Shown here: positions 15,330-23,236 of the stretch, one piece after another
Position numbering within the stretch: position 1 is the stretch's first letter
Layout: the number at the start of each line of letters is the position of its first letter
Assembly: GCA_028692535.1 (NCBI GenBank)
Contig: JAQUXD010000013.1
Location: 1 to 24,369, forward strand
Origin: Eubacteriales bacterium
GTDB taxonomy: Bacteria; Bacillota; Clostridia; Peptostreptococcales; Anaerovoracaceae
Length of the DNA: 24,369 nt
Direction: 5' to 3'
Position numbers and translations under genes: made by a program
The notes under the pieces: generated by a model
Databases searched by the model: none
Seen by the model: the letters and a program-made list of their open reading frames with translations, nothing else
Told to the model about the DNA's origin: nothing

Positions 15330-17429
15330 CTATTTTGTGCTTTCTTCCGAATAGCCGCAGCTCGGATTGGAGCACTTCAGTTTTTTTGCTTTGCCGGAGT
15401 TTTTTTCCACTAAAAGACTTCCGCATTCCGGACATTTTTTGTCCACCGGCTTGTCCCAATACACCTGTTGGCATTCCGGATAACCGCTGCATCCGTAAAA
15501 CACCTTTCCTCTTTTGCTCTTTCGAAGGATCAAGTCCTTCCCGCAGGACGGACAAGCCACACCCACCTTTTGGACGATCGGCTTCGTATTTTTACACTCC
15601 GGAAATCCTGTGCATGCCAGGAAGGGGCCAAAACGTCCTTCTTTAATGGCCATGGGCTTTCCGCACAGTGTGCATGCTTCATCGCTGAGCACCGGAGGCA
15701 GATTGACCTTTTCGATCTGACTTTCCGCAACTTCCAGTTCCTTTTTTAGGCTCCCGTGATAAAGATCGCCCACCACCGACTGCCAAGGCACGGATTTGGT
15801 TTCCACATCATCCAGTTTCCCCTCCATATCGGCAGTGAAGTTCACGTCTGCGATTTCCTTAAAGTAATCTTCCATGATCTGGGTGACTACAAACCCCAAG
15901 TCCGTCGGCACCAGGCTCTTCTTTTCCCGTACCACATAGCGTCGATCGACCAGCGTGGATACGATGGGCGCATAGGTGCTGGGGCGCCCGATATCCTTTT
16001 CTTCCAGCTCTTTGATCAGGCTGGCCTCGGTAAACCGGGACGGAGGTTGCGTAAAATTCTGTTCTCCGTCGATATTCAGGAGTACCAATGCATCTCCCTG
16101 ATGTAGCTTTGGCAGGGTCTTGTCCTTGTCCTCTTTATCGCTATCATTATAAATTTTTAGATATCCGTCAAAGCGAAGATGAGATCCCTGGGCCTTCAAT
16201 CCGTAGGATCCGTTTTGCACGTCCACATTGGTCACATCGAACACAGCCGGCGCCATGCGGCTGGCCACAAACCTGGACCAGATCAAACGGTAGAGTTTCC
16301 ACTGGTCTGCCGTTAGCGAAGCTTTCGCCTCGTCCGGCGTGATATCCACATAGCTTGGCCGGATCGCTTCGTGGGCATCCTGCACTTCTTTCTTTTTGTT
16401 GACAAATCGGTTATTTCCGATATATTCCGGCGCAAAATGGTCGTTGATATAAGCTTTGCACGCCGCATCGGCTTCGGCGGATATTCGAACCGAATCTGTA
16501 CGAATGTAGGAGACAAGGCCGATCGTCCCGTGTCCTTTGACCTCGCAGCCTTCGTACAGTTGTTGCGCCACCAACATGGTTTTTTTCGGTGTAAAGCCCA
16601 ATTTAATGGAGGCATCCTGCTGCAGACTGCTGGTCGTATAAGGCGCCCAGGGCTTTTTGATCCGCTCCTTGGTCTCCACAGAAGAAACGGAAAAGCTGCC
16701 GCCCTTGAGTTCCTCCAATATACGCTCCGCCTGTTGGCGATCATCGATCGTCAATTTCTTTCCGTTGTATTCTGCCAGTCTGGCGGAAAACTGATGCCGC
16801 TTGCTGTCGAGTTCTTTGCCGGCCCCTTTGGCCAGATCCGCAGCGATCACCCAGTATTCTCTTGGTATAAAATCCTGGATGAGCCGTTCCCGGTCACAGA
16901 GGATCTTTAAAGCCGCAGACTGGACCCGCCCGGCAGAAAGACCGCGCTTGACCTTGCTCCACAGGATCGGGCTGATTTTATATCCGACGACTCTGTCCAG
17001 CACTCTTCTGGCTTGCTGCGCGTTTACCAGATTCATATCGATGGGTCGCGGATTCTGGATCGCTTCCCGAATGGCCGGTTTTGTGATCTCATTGAATACG
17101 ATTCGATTGGAATGCGTTTCGTCCATACCAAGCAGATTGGAAATATGCCAGGATATGGCCTCGCCTTCCCGATCAGGGTCGGTGGCCAGCAGGACCCGCT
17201 CCGCCTTGGACGCTTCCTTTTTGATCTCTTTGATAATACTGGCACGACCACGGACATTGATATACTCCGGCTCGAAGTTATTCTCGATATCCACTGCCAG
17301 CCTGCTTTTCGGCAAATCCACAATGTGACCCGCCGAAGCAATGACCTTATATCTGCTTCCTAAAAATTTTCCGATCGTTCTGGCTTTGGAGGGTGATTCC
17401 ACAATCACCAATGTTTTTGCAGGTGCCAT
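15330..17429 (-). CDS. topA: DNA topoisomerase I
   Basis: A 699-residue type IA topoisomerase that relaxes negative supercoils through a tyrosine-DNA intermediate. The N-terminal Toprim domain has E11 in IVESPSKA and D84-P-D86-R-E-G-E; the active tyrosine is Y308 in SYIRTDS. Three C-terminal Cys4 zinc ribbons are intact, at about 586-612, 626-653 and 666-691, matching the normal length of Firmicute TopA. The ATG is preceded by AGGAAAGGAAC. It has its own promoter in the gap behind dprA and leads directly into hslV and hslU. Confidence 0.97.
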   Translation of the reverse strand: MAPAKTLVIVESPSKARTIGKFLGSRYKVIASAGHIVDLPKSRLAVDIENNFEPEYINVRGRASIIKEIKKEASKAERVLLATDPDREGEAISWHISNLLGMDETHSNRIVFNEITKPAIREAIQNPRPIDMNLVNAQQARRVLDRVVGYKISPILWSKVKRGLSAGRVQSAALKILCDRERLIQDFIPREYWVIAADLAKGAGKELDSKRHQFSARLAEYNGKKLTIDDRQQAERILEELKGGSFSVSSVETKERIKKPWAPYTTSSLQQDASIKLGFTPKKTMLVAQQLYEGCEVKGHGTIGLVSYIRTDSVRISAEADAACKAYINDHFAPEYIGNNRFVNKKKEVQDAHEAIRPSYVDITPDEAKASLTADQWKLYRLIWSRFVASRMAPAVFDVTNVDVQNGSYGLKAQGSHLRFDGYLKIYNDSDKEDKDKTLPKLHQGDALVLLNIDGEQNFTQPPSRFTEASLIKELEEKDIGRPSTYAPIVSTLVDRRYVVREKKSLVPTDLGFVVTQIMEDYFKEIADVNFTADMEGKLDDVETKSVPWQSVVGDLYHGSLKKELEVAESQIEKVNLPPVLSDEACTLCGKPMAIKEGRFGPFLACTGFPECKNTKPIVQKVGVACPSCGKDLILRKSKRGKVFYGCSGYPECQQVYWDKPVDKKCPECGSLLVEKNSGKAKKLKCSNPSCGYSEESTK

Positions 17430-17493
17430 ACAGTTCCTTTCCTATCGGTGGCAAAGCTTTGTTTCACAGTCGTACGTCTGTTTTGTATGCGAA

Positions 17494-17521
17494 AAAATCT
17501 GCATATTATAATGTAGATTTT
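17494..17521. promoter_or_regulatory. AT-rich dyad in the topA leader
   Basis: Two 11-base arms, AAAATCTGCAT and ATGTAGATTTT, with one mismatch around a 6-base centre. Read on the minus strand the second arm runs into six T residues (17492-17497), so it has the form of a weak terminator or attenuator. It begins about 13 bases downstream of the topA -10 element, at the very start of the transcript, and could also be an operator or the end of the yraN-comM-dprA message. Confidence 0.55.
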
Positions 17522-17533
17522 CGTCAATGAACG

Positions 17534-17562
17534 ATTATAAGTCTATTTCCACTATTTTGCAA
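17534..17562 (-). promoter_or_regulatory. Sigma-A promoter of the topA-hslVU-hflX-yigZ unit
   Basis: Minus strand: TTGCAA (17557-17562), 17-base spacer, exact TATAAT (17534-17539), about 105 bases upstream of the topA ATG. The -35 lies in the last codons of dprA. A second TATAAT-like match (17505-17510) lacks a fitting -35. Confidence 0.7.
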
Positions 17563-18643
17563 CTACTATTTTCGAACCCGACTCCTGAAGCAATCCTTTC
17601 AATTCCAGAATCGTCACCAGAGAGGCCACAGAAGCAGCCGGGATATCGGACAGCGCGCAGAGACGCTCCCGGGAAATCATCCCTTCCCTTTCCACGATAG
17701 CCACCACGCGCGATTCTTCCTCGGAAAGCGACTCCCTCAGCCGTTGGGTTCGTTGAGAAGACAATCCCAGCGCCGCAGCGGCCGTGTCCAGATCTGTGAT
17801 AGGATAGGCGCCGTCATAAATCAACCGATTGACACCGGCGCTGTTGGGCTGATTGATATTACCGGGCACGGCAAATACATCCCGACCCTGCTCCGCCGCC
17901 AACCCCGCGGTGATCATGGACCCGCTCTTTTCTGCGCCCTCGACCACGACCACGGACTTTGACAGACCGCTGATCACCCGGTTCCGAAGAGGGAAATAAG
18001 AGGCATAGCCTCTTTCCCCGGGTTTGAACTCGGACAGGATCAACCCTTCCTGACGGATCTGCCGATAGAGTTTTCGATTGCAAGCCGGAAAGCAGTGCTC
18101 GATGCCGGTCCCCAAGACGGCGATCGTCCCTGTCCTCCTGGACAAGCATCCCGCATGGGCTTCCGCATCGATCCCCTCGGCCATACCGCTGATTACGGGC
18201 GTTCCGCATTCCGCGATCCTGGCCGCGATTTGAAACGCCGCCCACCGCCCGTAAGAAGAAGCGCGCCGCGTCCCTACGACAGCGATCCCCGGACCGATGA
18301 GCAGCGAAGGATCCCCCAGTCCGTACAGAACCATGGGGGGATCGACGATCTCCCGAAGCCAAGACGGGTATTCAGGGCTGCCGTAATGCATCAGCCAGGC
18401 GCCCATGGCTGATGCGCGCTGAATGCAATCCTGCGCATCCGACACATTCCGGTCCAGCCCCGAATCCCATCGCTTTTGCATTCTCAGCTCTTCGCAATAA
18501 ACCTCAAGACATCCCTCCAACTGGGAATCCGAAGCTCCATAGACCGCTTGGGCGCTGCCGAAGAGTTCGACTAAAAATTTTTTGGTGCGTCGATTCAGAT
18601 CTTTGCAGCAGGACAACCACACGTATGCCAGCATTGGATCCAC
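17552..18643 (-). CDS. dprA: DNA-processing protein DprA (Smf)
   Basis: A 363-residue Rossmann-like protein that binds incoming single-stranded DNA and loads RecA during natural transformation. Signatures: IAVVGTRRAS (120-129), SGMAEGIDAEAH (152-163), NRVISGLS (221-228), VVEGAEKSGSMITA (234-247) and AVPGN (258-262), plus an N-terminal SAM-like part and a C-terminal winged-helix domain (about 305-360). The start codon is GTG, overlapping the comM stop by one base (TAGTG) with AAGGAGG six bases upstream; an ATG three codons later is a weaker alternative. The overlap implies translational coupling with comM. Confidence 0.95.
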   Translation of the reverse strand: MDPMLAYVWLSCCKDLNRRTKKFLVELFGSAQAVYGASDSQLEGCLEVYCEELRMQKRWDSGLDRNVSDAQDCIQRASAMGAWLMHYGSPEYPSWLREIVDPPMVLYGLGDPSLLIGPGIAVVGTRRASSYGRWAAFQIAARIAECGTPVISGMAEGIDAEAHAGCLSRRTGTIAVLGTGIEHCFPACNRKLYRQIRQEGLILSEFKPGERGYASYFPLRNRVISGLSKSVVVVEGAEKSGSMITAGLAAEQGRDVFAVPGNINQPNSAGVNRLIYDGAYPITDLDTAAAALGLSSQRTQRLRESLSEEESRVVAIVEREGMISRERLCALSDIPAASVASLVTILELKGLLQESGSKIVVAK

Positions 18644-20193
18644 TATATGCCTCCTTTTCTGCTCTTGTCCGGAACCCTATAACTCAAGGCTTCCAGAATA
18701 TGATCTTCCTTGATGGATGTGCTGCCCGACAGATCCGCGACGGTTCGAGCAACTCGCAACAGCCGATGATATGCTCTTGCGGACAAGGACCACCGGGAAA
18801 AGGCGTCACGCACCAGTTTTCGACAAGGATCGCTCAGATGACAATATAAACCGATCTTATCAGGCGGCAACTGCGCATTGAACTCGATGGACAATGCCCG
18901 ATAGCGCTTCTTTTGGCGCGCATTGGCCTCTTCGACTTCGTTGCGCAGCTCCCAAGAAGACTTTCCGTTTCTTCTTTCGTTCTCTGCGTCGATATCGCTG
19001 TAGGCCATTCGTTCCATACCGATATGCAGATCGATCCGATCCAGGAGCGGGCCGGATATTTTTCCCGCATACTTCTGGCGATCGGTTTCCGTACAGGTGC
19101 ACGGCCTGACGGGATCGCCGTAATATCCGCACCGACAGGGATTCATTGCGGCAACCAGCACGAAATTGGCGGGGAATGTCAAGGTATCCTGCACTCTGGA
19201 GATCGTAACACAACCTTCTTCCATGGGTTGTCTCAGTGTATCCAGAGTCTGTCGACTGAATTCGGGCAGTTCGTCCAAAAACAGCACGCCGTGATGCGCG
19301 AGAGAGATTTCCCCCGGGCGCGGCCGACTGCCTCCGCCGGTCATTGCTGCCGCAGAGAGACTGTGATGCGGCGCCCGGAACGGTCTCCTGGCCACCACTG
19401 GCATGGCCGAGTCCAAAAGCCCCGCAATGCTGTATATCTGCGTGATGTCCAGCTGCTCCCGGTCCGTCAGAGCTGGCATAATGCCGGGAATCCGCCGTCC
19501 CACCATGGTCTTTCCCACACCGGGCGGTCCAACCATCAGCATACCGTGGCCGCCGGCCGCCGCAACGACAGCCGCCCGTTTCACCATCTCCTGTCCCCGG
19601 ATGTCGCAAAAATCCGGCCCAACCGTCTGATCGGGGTTCGGATGTCTTCCGGATGCCGCCACGGGGAGGATTTTTCGGAATCCAGTGATATGCTCGCCGG
19701 CATGCAAAAGTGTTTCCGCAGGATAAAGCAGCATGCCCTTGACTGATTCCGCCTCCCTGCAGTTTCCCATGGGCAGTATGACGTGGCGAATTCCTCTTTT
19801 ATGCATCCCGATCACCAGCGGCAGAACCCCCTCTACAGGTTCCAATCGTCCGTCCAGCGTCAACTCGCCGATCAACGCTGTTTCCGCCAGCGTTTCTTCG
19901 GCCGGGACGATCTGCCCGGTGCTCATCAGCAACCCTACTGCGATCGGCAGATCAAAATGGCTTCCCTCCTTCTTTCGATTGGCAGGAGATAGGTTCACGG
20001 TGATCCGCTTCTGAGGAAAGCGGTAACCGCAGTGATCGATGGCCGCATGGATCCGTTCCTTGGCCTCCCGGATCGAGCGATTGGCCAGCCCCACCACCGA
20101 AAAAGAAGGCAATCCGTTTCCCACATCCACTTCCACGTGAACTTCCCTGCTTTCCAGTCCGTACAAACTCGCTGTGCTCACCTTGGCATACAT
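18643..20193 (-). CDS. comM: ComM/YifB family Mg-chelatase-like AAA+ helicase
   Basis: A 516-residue AAA+ ATPase of the YifB/ComM family; ComM is a hexameric branch-migration helicase that helps integrate transforming DNA. An N-terminal Lon-like ChlI domain (about 20-145, with NLSPAN and FDLPIA) precedes the AAA+ core: Walker A GPPGVGKT (222-229), Walker B VLFLDELPEF (303-312), a cysteine cluster NPCRCGYYGD...CTC (351-367), the SGPLLDRID segment (380-388), and a C-terminal Mg-chelatase domain. The ATG has TTAAGGAGGGTCTC upstream. It follows yraN by 10 bases and overlaps dprA by one base. Confidence 0.95.
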   Translation of the reverse strand: MYAKVSTASLYGLESREVHVEVDVGNGLPSFSVVGLANRSIREAKERIHAAIDHCGYRFPQKRITVNLSPANRKKEGSHFDLPIAVGLLMSTGQIVPAEETLAETALIGELTLDGRLEPVEGVLPLVIGMHKRGIRHVILPMGNCREAESVKGMLLYPAETLLHAGEHITGFRKILPVAASGRHPNPDQTVGPDFCDIRGQEMVKRAAVVAAAGGHGMLMVGPPGVGKTMVGRRIPGIMPALTDREQLDITQIYSIAGLLDSAMPVVARRPFRAPHHSLSAAAMTGGGSRPRPGEISLAHHGVLFLDELPEFSRQTLDTLRQPMEEGCVTISRVQDTLTFPANFVLVAAMNPCRCGYYGDPVRPCTCTETDRQKYAGKISGPLLDRIDLHIGMERMAYSDIDAENERRNGKSSWELRNEVEEANARQKKRYRALSIEFNAQLPPDKIGLYCHLSDPCRKLVRDAFSRWSLSARAYHRLLRVARTVADLSGSTSIKEDHILEALSYRVPDKSRKGGI

Positions 20194-20203
20194 GAGACCC
20201 TCC

Positions 20204-20557
20204 TTAAAACGCTCCTGTGACGTGACGGATATAATCTCCCCGAGGGAGCCGTAAAAGCTCGATCACGTCCATGCGGAAATCATACGCTGCACAATCCGGA
20301 TTCCTATGAACATAGGCAAGGGCAGCGCGTCTGATGTGATCCTGCTTGCCCGGGCCCACAGCCTGACAAGGCAAACCGTATTCCAAAGAAGTCCGGGTCT
20401 TAACCTCGATGAAGCAAAGCACTTTATCCCGCAGGGCAATGATATCGATTTCTCCCCACCGGCATCGAAAATTCCGCTCCAGCACATGGTAACCGCCGGC
20501 CTTCAGGTATCCGACCGCTTTCCCCTCTCCCCAAGTACCCAGTTGCTTTTTGTCCAT
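20204..20557 (-). CDS. yraN: YraN family protein (UPF0102), nuclease-like
   Basis: A 117-residue protein of the UPF0102/YraN family with a restriction-endonuclease-like core: GEIDII (E36, D38) followed by FIEVK (E51, K53), the D-x(n)-E-x-K arrangement of PD-(D/E)xK nucleases. Function is not firmly established; the frequent neighbourhood with DNA-uptake genes suggests DNA processing. I chose the ATG at 20557, which has GAGGTGG five bases upstream; a GTG three codons earlier lies inside that binding site. It heads the yraN-comM-dprA unit. Confidence 0.9.
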   Translation of the reverse strand: MDKKQLGTWGEGKAVGYLKAGGYHVLERNFRCRWGEIDIIALRDKVLCFIEVKTRTSLEYGLPCQAVGPGKQDHIRRAALAYVHRNPDCAAYDFRMDVIELLRLPRGDYIRHVTGAF

Positions 20558-20582
20558 TTCTACCACCTCGATAACTCTCTAT

Positions 20583-20611
20583 ATAATACCATATTTGTTA
20601 TTATTTGTAAA
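20583..20611 (-). promoter_or_regulatory. Sigma-A promoter of yraN-comM-dprA
   Basis: Minus strand: TTTACA (20606-20611), exactly 17 bases, TATTAT (20583-20588), 25 bases upstream of the yraN ATG, in an AT-rich stretch behind the NSS transporter terminator. Confidence 0.75.
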
Positions 20612-20622
20612 TTAAAGACAGC

Positions 20623-20645
20623 AAAAAACGGCTTTCGCCGCTCTT
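20623..20645 (-). terminator. Rho-independent terminator of the NSS transporter unit
   Basis: On the minus strand AGAGCGGC, GAAA tetraloop, GCCGTTTTTT: a CGGC/GCCG core extended by A-T and G-T pairs and followed by a U run. It lies 9 bases behind the stop codon of the small MetS-like gene, showing that this gene ends the transcript. Confidence 0.88.
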
Positions 20646-20654
20646 GCTTGTTCC

Positions 20655-20765
20655 TTATGATTGGGAACTGTTCCTCTTTCCGTTTCGGATCATCTTATGT
20701 ATCACAAATCCCGCAGCGCCCCAGGTGAGCAACAGACAGACGACCATGGATAGGATCCAACTCAT
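20655..20765 (-). CDS. MetS-like small subunit of NSS transporter (36 residues)
   Basis: A 36-residue single-span peptide, MSWILSMVVCLLLTWGAAGF followed by VIHKMIRNGKRNSSQS. One hydrophobic helix containing the W-G pair typical of MetS peptides is followed by a basic cytoplasmic tail. In Corynebacterium the tiny MetS is required together with the NSS-type MetP for methionine uptake, and small MetS-family subunits are known beside many bacterial NSS transporters. Its ATG has an ideal AAGGAGG six bases upstream, it starts 14 bases after the transporter stop and is followed at once by the terminator, so it is a genuine translated gene and easily missed because of its size. Confidence 0.82.
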   Translation of the reverse strand: MSWILSMVVCLLLTWGAAGFVIHKMIRNGKRNSSQS

Positions 20766-20779
20766 TGCGTGCCTCCTTA

Positions 20780-22279
20780 CTACCGATATTCCTCGGGAAT
20801 CTCCGGGAAATCTTTTCCGTTGAAATACTTGCGCTTGATCGAGCGCGCGATTTTGCGATTGGTGACCGACAGAAGGGCCAGCAGAAGGACCGTCTGCAAT
20901 ACCACTGTGGCCAATCCGTCCAGATTCGTCGGATCCCACCAGTCATCCGGAAACCAGGCAATCGACTGCGCCATCCACCAGATGATCATGATCGCCGTCA
21001 TGATGGGTGCGATCCATCCTGCGCACACGCTCCACCATCGCCCCATTTTCCATTCGTTTTCAGGTTGATTCAAAAAAGTGATTCGAACTTTTTCCAGACC
21101 GTAGCGATTCATGGCAAAGCCAAGAAATATAGTAGAGAGGAGCAATGCCACGCCCCAGACCCAGTCCTGATTGTTAAAGATCCGAAGGCTCAGAGCCGAG
21201 GGAGTTCCGACCACAAGTACAAACAACACGGTGCCGGCCACTGCTTTTTTTCGACTCCAGCCGAAATCCATTAAAAATGTCTGGCCCACGTTGCACATGC
21301 CAATGGCCGATGTAAATGCTGCAAATGCCAATCCGGTGAAAAAGAGCACGGATAAAACACGACCTCCGGGCATGTCCTGAAACATCCCCGTAAGGGTGAT
21401 GAACGTAAGGCCCTGATTTCCAGAAGCGCAAGCGGCATAAGCCTCCGCAGGCGAGGAAGCCATGGCAAACACGGCAGGCAGGACCATGAGACCGGCCAGC
21501 ATGGCAAAGGATTGATTCCCAAACACCTGAAGTGATGTATTTAAAGAAAGATCGGATTTTGGCTGCGTGTATACCGCGTAGGCCAACGTCAGGCAAAAGC
21601 CCGGCCCTATGGACCAGGAGCATTGAGACAGCGCATTGAGCCAAGTGGTGGGAATGACCAAATAGTTCCAATCGATATTAAAAAAATACTTGACACCCTC
21701 CAGGGAACCGGGCAGTGTCACGGCTCGAATCGCCAAGATGGCACAGATCAGAAACAGCGCCGGTATCATGAACATATTGACCTTTTCGATGCTTCCGATA
21801 CCCTTGTAAAGCACCACTGCCAATACGAGTACCGGGATCACAAACCAGAGATACGTCAGAAGGTTTCCATTGACAGTCCTGTCAAAAACCAGCGCCAGAT
21901 CTTTCCCGAGGTAACTCCCGGTGAGAGACATGCCGATATAGCGGAACACCCATCCCAGTATTGCCATATAGTACGCCGTGATCAACATGCAGACCGACAC
22001 CATGAACGTACCCATCCAAGTGTACTTATCTCCTAAAAAATCTCGGAAAGCGCCGGCTCCGGAATGTCGGGTCGCACGTCCCAGCAACATTTCCGCGTTG
22101 AGGATCGGCAATGCGACGATAAAGCTGGCGATGATCAGCGCTATCACAAAGGCGCCTCCCCCGTTCAGGGCTGCCATACGGGGAAAGCGCCAAATATTTC
22201 CCGTCCCCACAGAGCCTCCGATCAGCGTCATCATCAGGCCCATTCGACTGTTAAAACCGGCAGACTTTTTGTCGGGCAT
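20780..22279 (-). CDS. NSS family sodium-dependent amino acid symporter (MetP-like)
   Basis: A 499-residue LeuT-fold transporter. The first helix carries the family hallmark GTGNIWRFP (26-33 region, N28-R31-P33), and about 11-12 hydrophobic segments follow; TM6/TM8 regions contain the unwound S/G-rich stretches that bind sodium and substrate in LeuT. It imports an amino acid or related compound with sodium. The pairing with a MetS-like peptide points to methionine and other aliphatic amino acids, but the substrate is inferred. The ATG is preceded by AAGGAGAATTGAGCA. It is divergent from a ProC-like and a Cys/Met PLP enzyme gene with only 107 bases between. Confidence 0.92.
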   Translation of the reverse strand: MPDKKSAGFNSRMGLMMTLIGGSVGTGNIWRFPRMAALNGGGAFVIALIIASFIVALPILNAEMLLGRATRHSGAGAFRDFLGDKYTWMGTFMVSVCMLITAYYMAILGWVFRYIGMSLTGSYLGKDLALVFDRTVNGNLLTYLWFVIPVLVLAVVLYKGIGSIEKVNMFMIPALFLICAILAIRAVTLPGSLEGVKYFFNIDWNYLVIPTTWLNALSQCSWSIGPGFCLTLAYAVYTQPKSDLSLNTSLQVFGNQSFAMLAGLMVLPAVFAMASSPAEAYAACASGNQGLTFITLTGMFQDMPGGRVLSVLFFTGLAFAAFTSAIGMCNVGQTFLMDFGWSRKKAVAGTVLFVLVVGTPSALSLRIFNNQDWVWGVALLLSTIFLGFAMNRYGLEKVRITFLNQPENEWKMGRWWSVCAGWIAPIMTAIMIIWWMAQSIAWFPDDWWDPTNLDGLATVVLQTVLLLALLSVTNRKIARSIKRKYFNGKDFPEIPEEYR

Positions 22280-22386
22280 TGCTCAATTCTCCTTTCTTTC
22301 AACAGGCAACGGTGCTATCCTGTAATTGTACCACCTCGTGTTTCATACTATCACTTCCGATCTTTTTTTTCTACAAGGAGGGCCCA

Positions 22387-23196
22387 ATGGACAAGAAGAT
22401 TTTATTTATCGGCGGCGGTCAGATGGCCGAAGGGATCATCAGCGGACTGATCCGGCAGGGAGTCTTTGCGCCGGATCATATCTTCGTGAGCGATGTGGTT
22501 CCGCAACGCCTGATCCATCTGAAAACCACTTACTCCATCATACCCACAGATGACCCCACTCAGGCGGCATCCTGTGCGGATGTGATTTTTCTGGCAGTCC
22601 GTCCCCAGGACGTAGCTTCAGCCTGCGCAGGCCTTGAGAATATAATGTCGGAGCGCCGGGATATCCTGCTGGCTTCCATCGTAGCCGGTGTGGATCTGGC
22701 AGCGTTGACAGCCTATACCGCCCCCGGGCAAAAAATTGTACGGATCATGCCCAACACGCTGATCCAAGCGCAAAACGGATTTTCCGCAGCCTGTGTGAAC
22801 ACCCATGTGAACGCAGACGATCGTCAACTGATCCAAACGATGCTGGAGGCTCTCGGGCAGGTCATGTTCCTGAGCGAAGCAAAGTATGATTTATTCACTG
22901 CTTACAGCTGTGTCGGACCCATGTACATCTACCTGATGATGCACGCACTGATCCAGGCCGGTGTGCGAACCGGATTTTCCCGAGAGGAATCCTATGCAAT
23001 CACCATCAAAAATACACTGGGCGCGGCGCAGATGCTGGAACTGACAGGCGATCACCCGCTTCAGAGGATCGATACCATGACATCTCCGGGCGGTGTCACT
23101 ATCGATGCGCTGGCCAGCCTCGAGGAAGATGCCTTTGTGGGAACCATTCTGAAATCGATGAAAGCTTCCGTCGATAAGACCCTTTCATTCAAATAG
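22387..23196 (+). CDS. Pyrroline-5-carboxylate reductase-like protein (divergent ProC family)
   Basis: A 269-residue protein with ProC architecture: N-terminal Rossmann fold (ILFIGGGQMAEGII, residues 5-18), VRIMPNT (118-124) and the helical dimerisation domain with MTSPGGVTIDAL (about 221-232). ProC reduces pyrroline-5-carboxylate to proline with NAD(P)H. Some conserved sites deviate: the usual G-S-G-P-A-Y segment reads SCVGPMY (174-180), and MPNTP is MPNTL. It may therefore be a paralogue with another cyclic-imine substrate. Start at the ATG behind AAGGAGGGCCCA. The PLP enzyme follows 40 bases later on the same strand and is probably co-transcribed. Confidence 0.82.
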   Translation: MDKKILFIGGGQMAEGIISGLIRQGVFAPDHIFVSDVVPQRLIHLKTTYSIIPTDDPTQAASCADVIFLAVRPQDVASACAGLENIMSERRDILLASIVAGVDLAALTAYTAPGQKIVRIMPNTLIQAQNGFSAACVNTHVNADDRQLIQTMLEALGQVMFLSEAKYDLFTAYSCVGPMYIYLMMHALIQAGVRTGFSREESYAITIKNTLGAAQMLELTGDHPLQRIDTMTSPGGVTIDALASLEEDAFVGTILKSMKASVDKTLSFK

Positions 23197-23236
23197 TGCG
23201 ACCACTCGCAAATATCTGTTATTGAAGGAGGACACA

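Noticed and set aside
15316..15555. N-terminal extension of hslV
   Set aside because: It is the topA 3-prime end read in another frame; HslV homology and the ribosome binding site begin at 15315.
22280..22386. Promoters or a riboswitch in the divergent NSS/ProC-like gap
   Set aside because: TACAAT- and TACTAT-like words occur on both strands, but none has a convincing -35 at 16-18 bases, and 107 bases are too short for a recognisable aptamer such as SAM-I.
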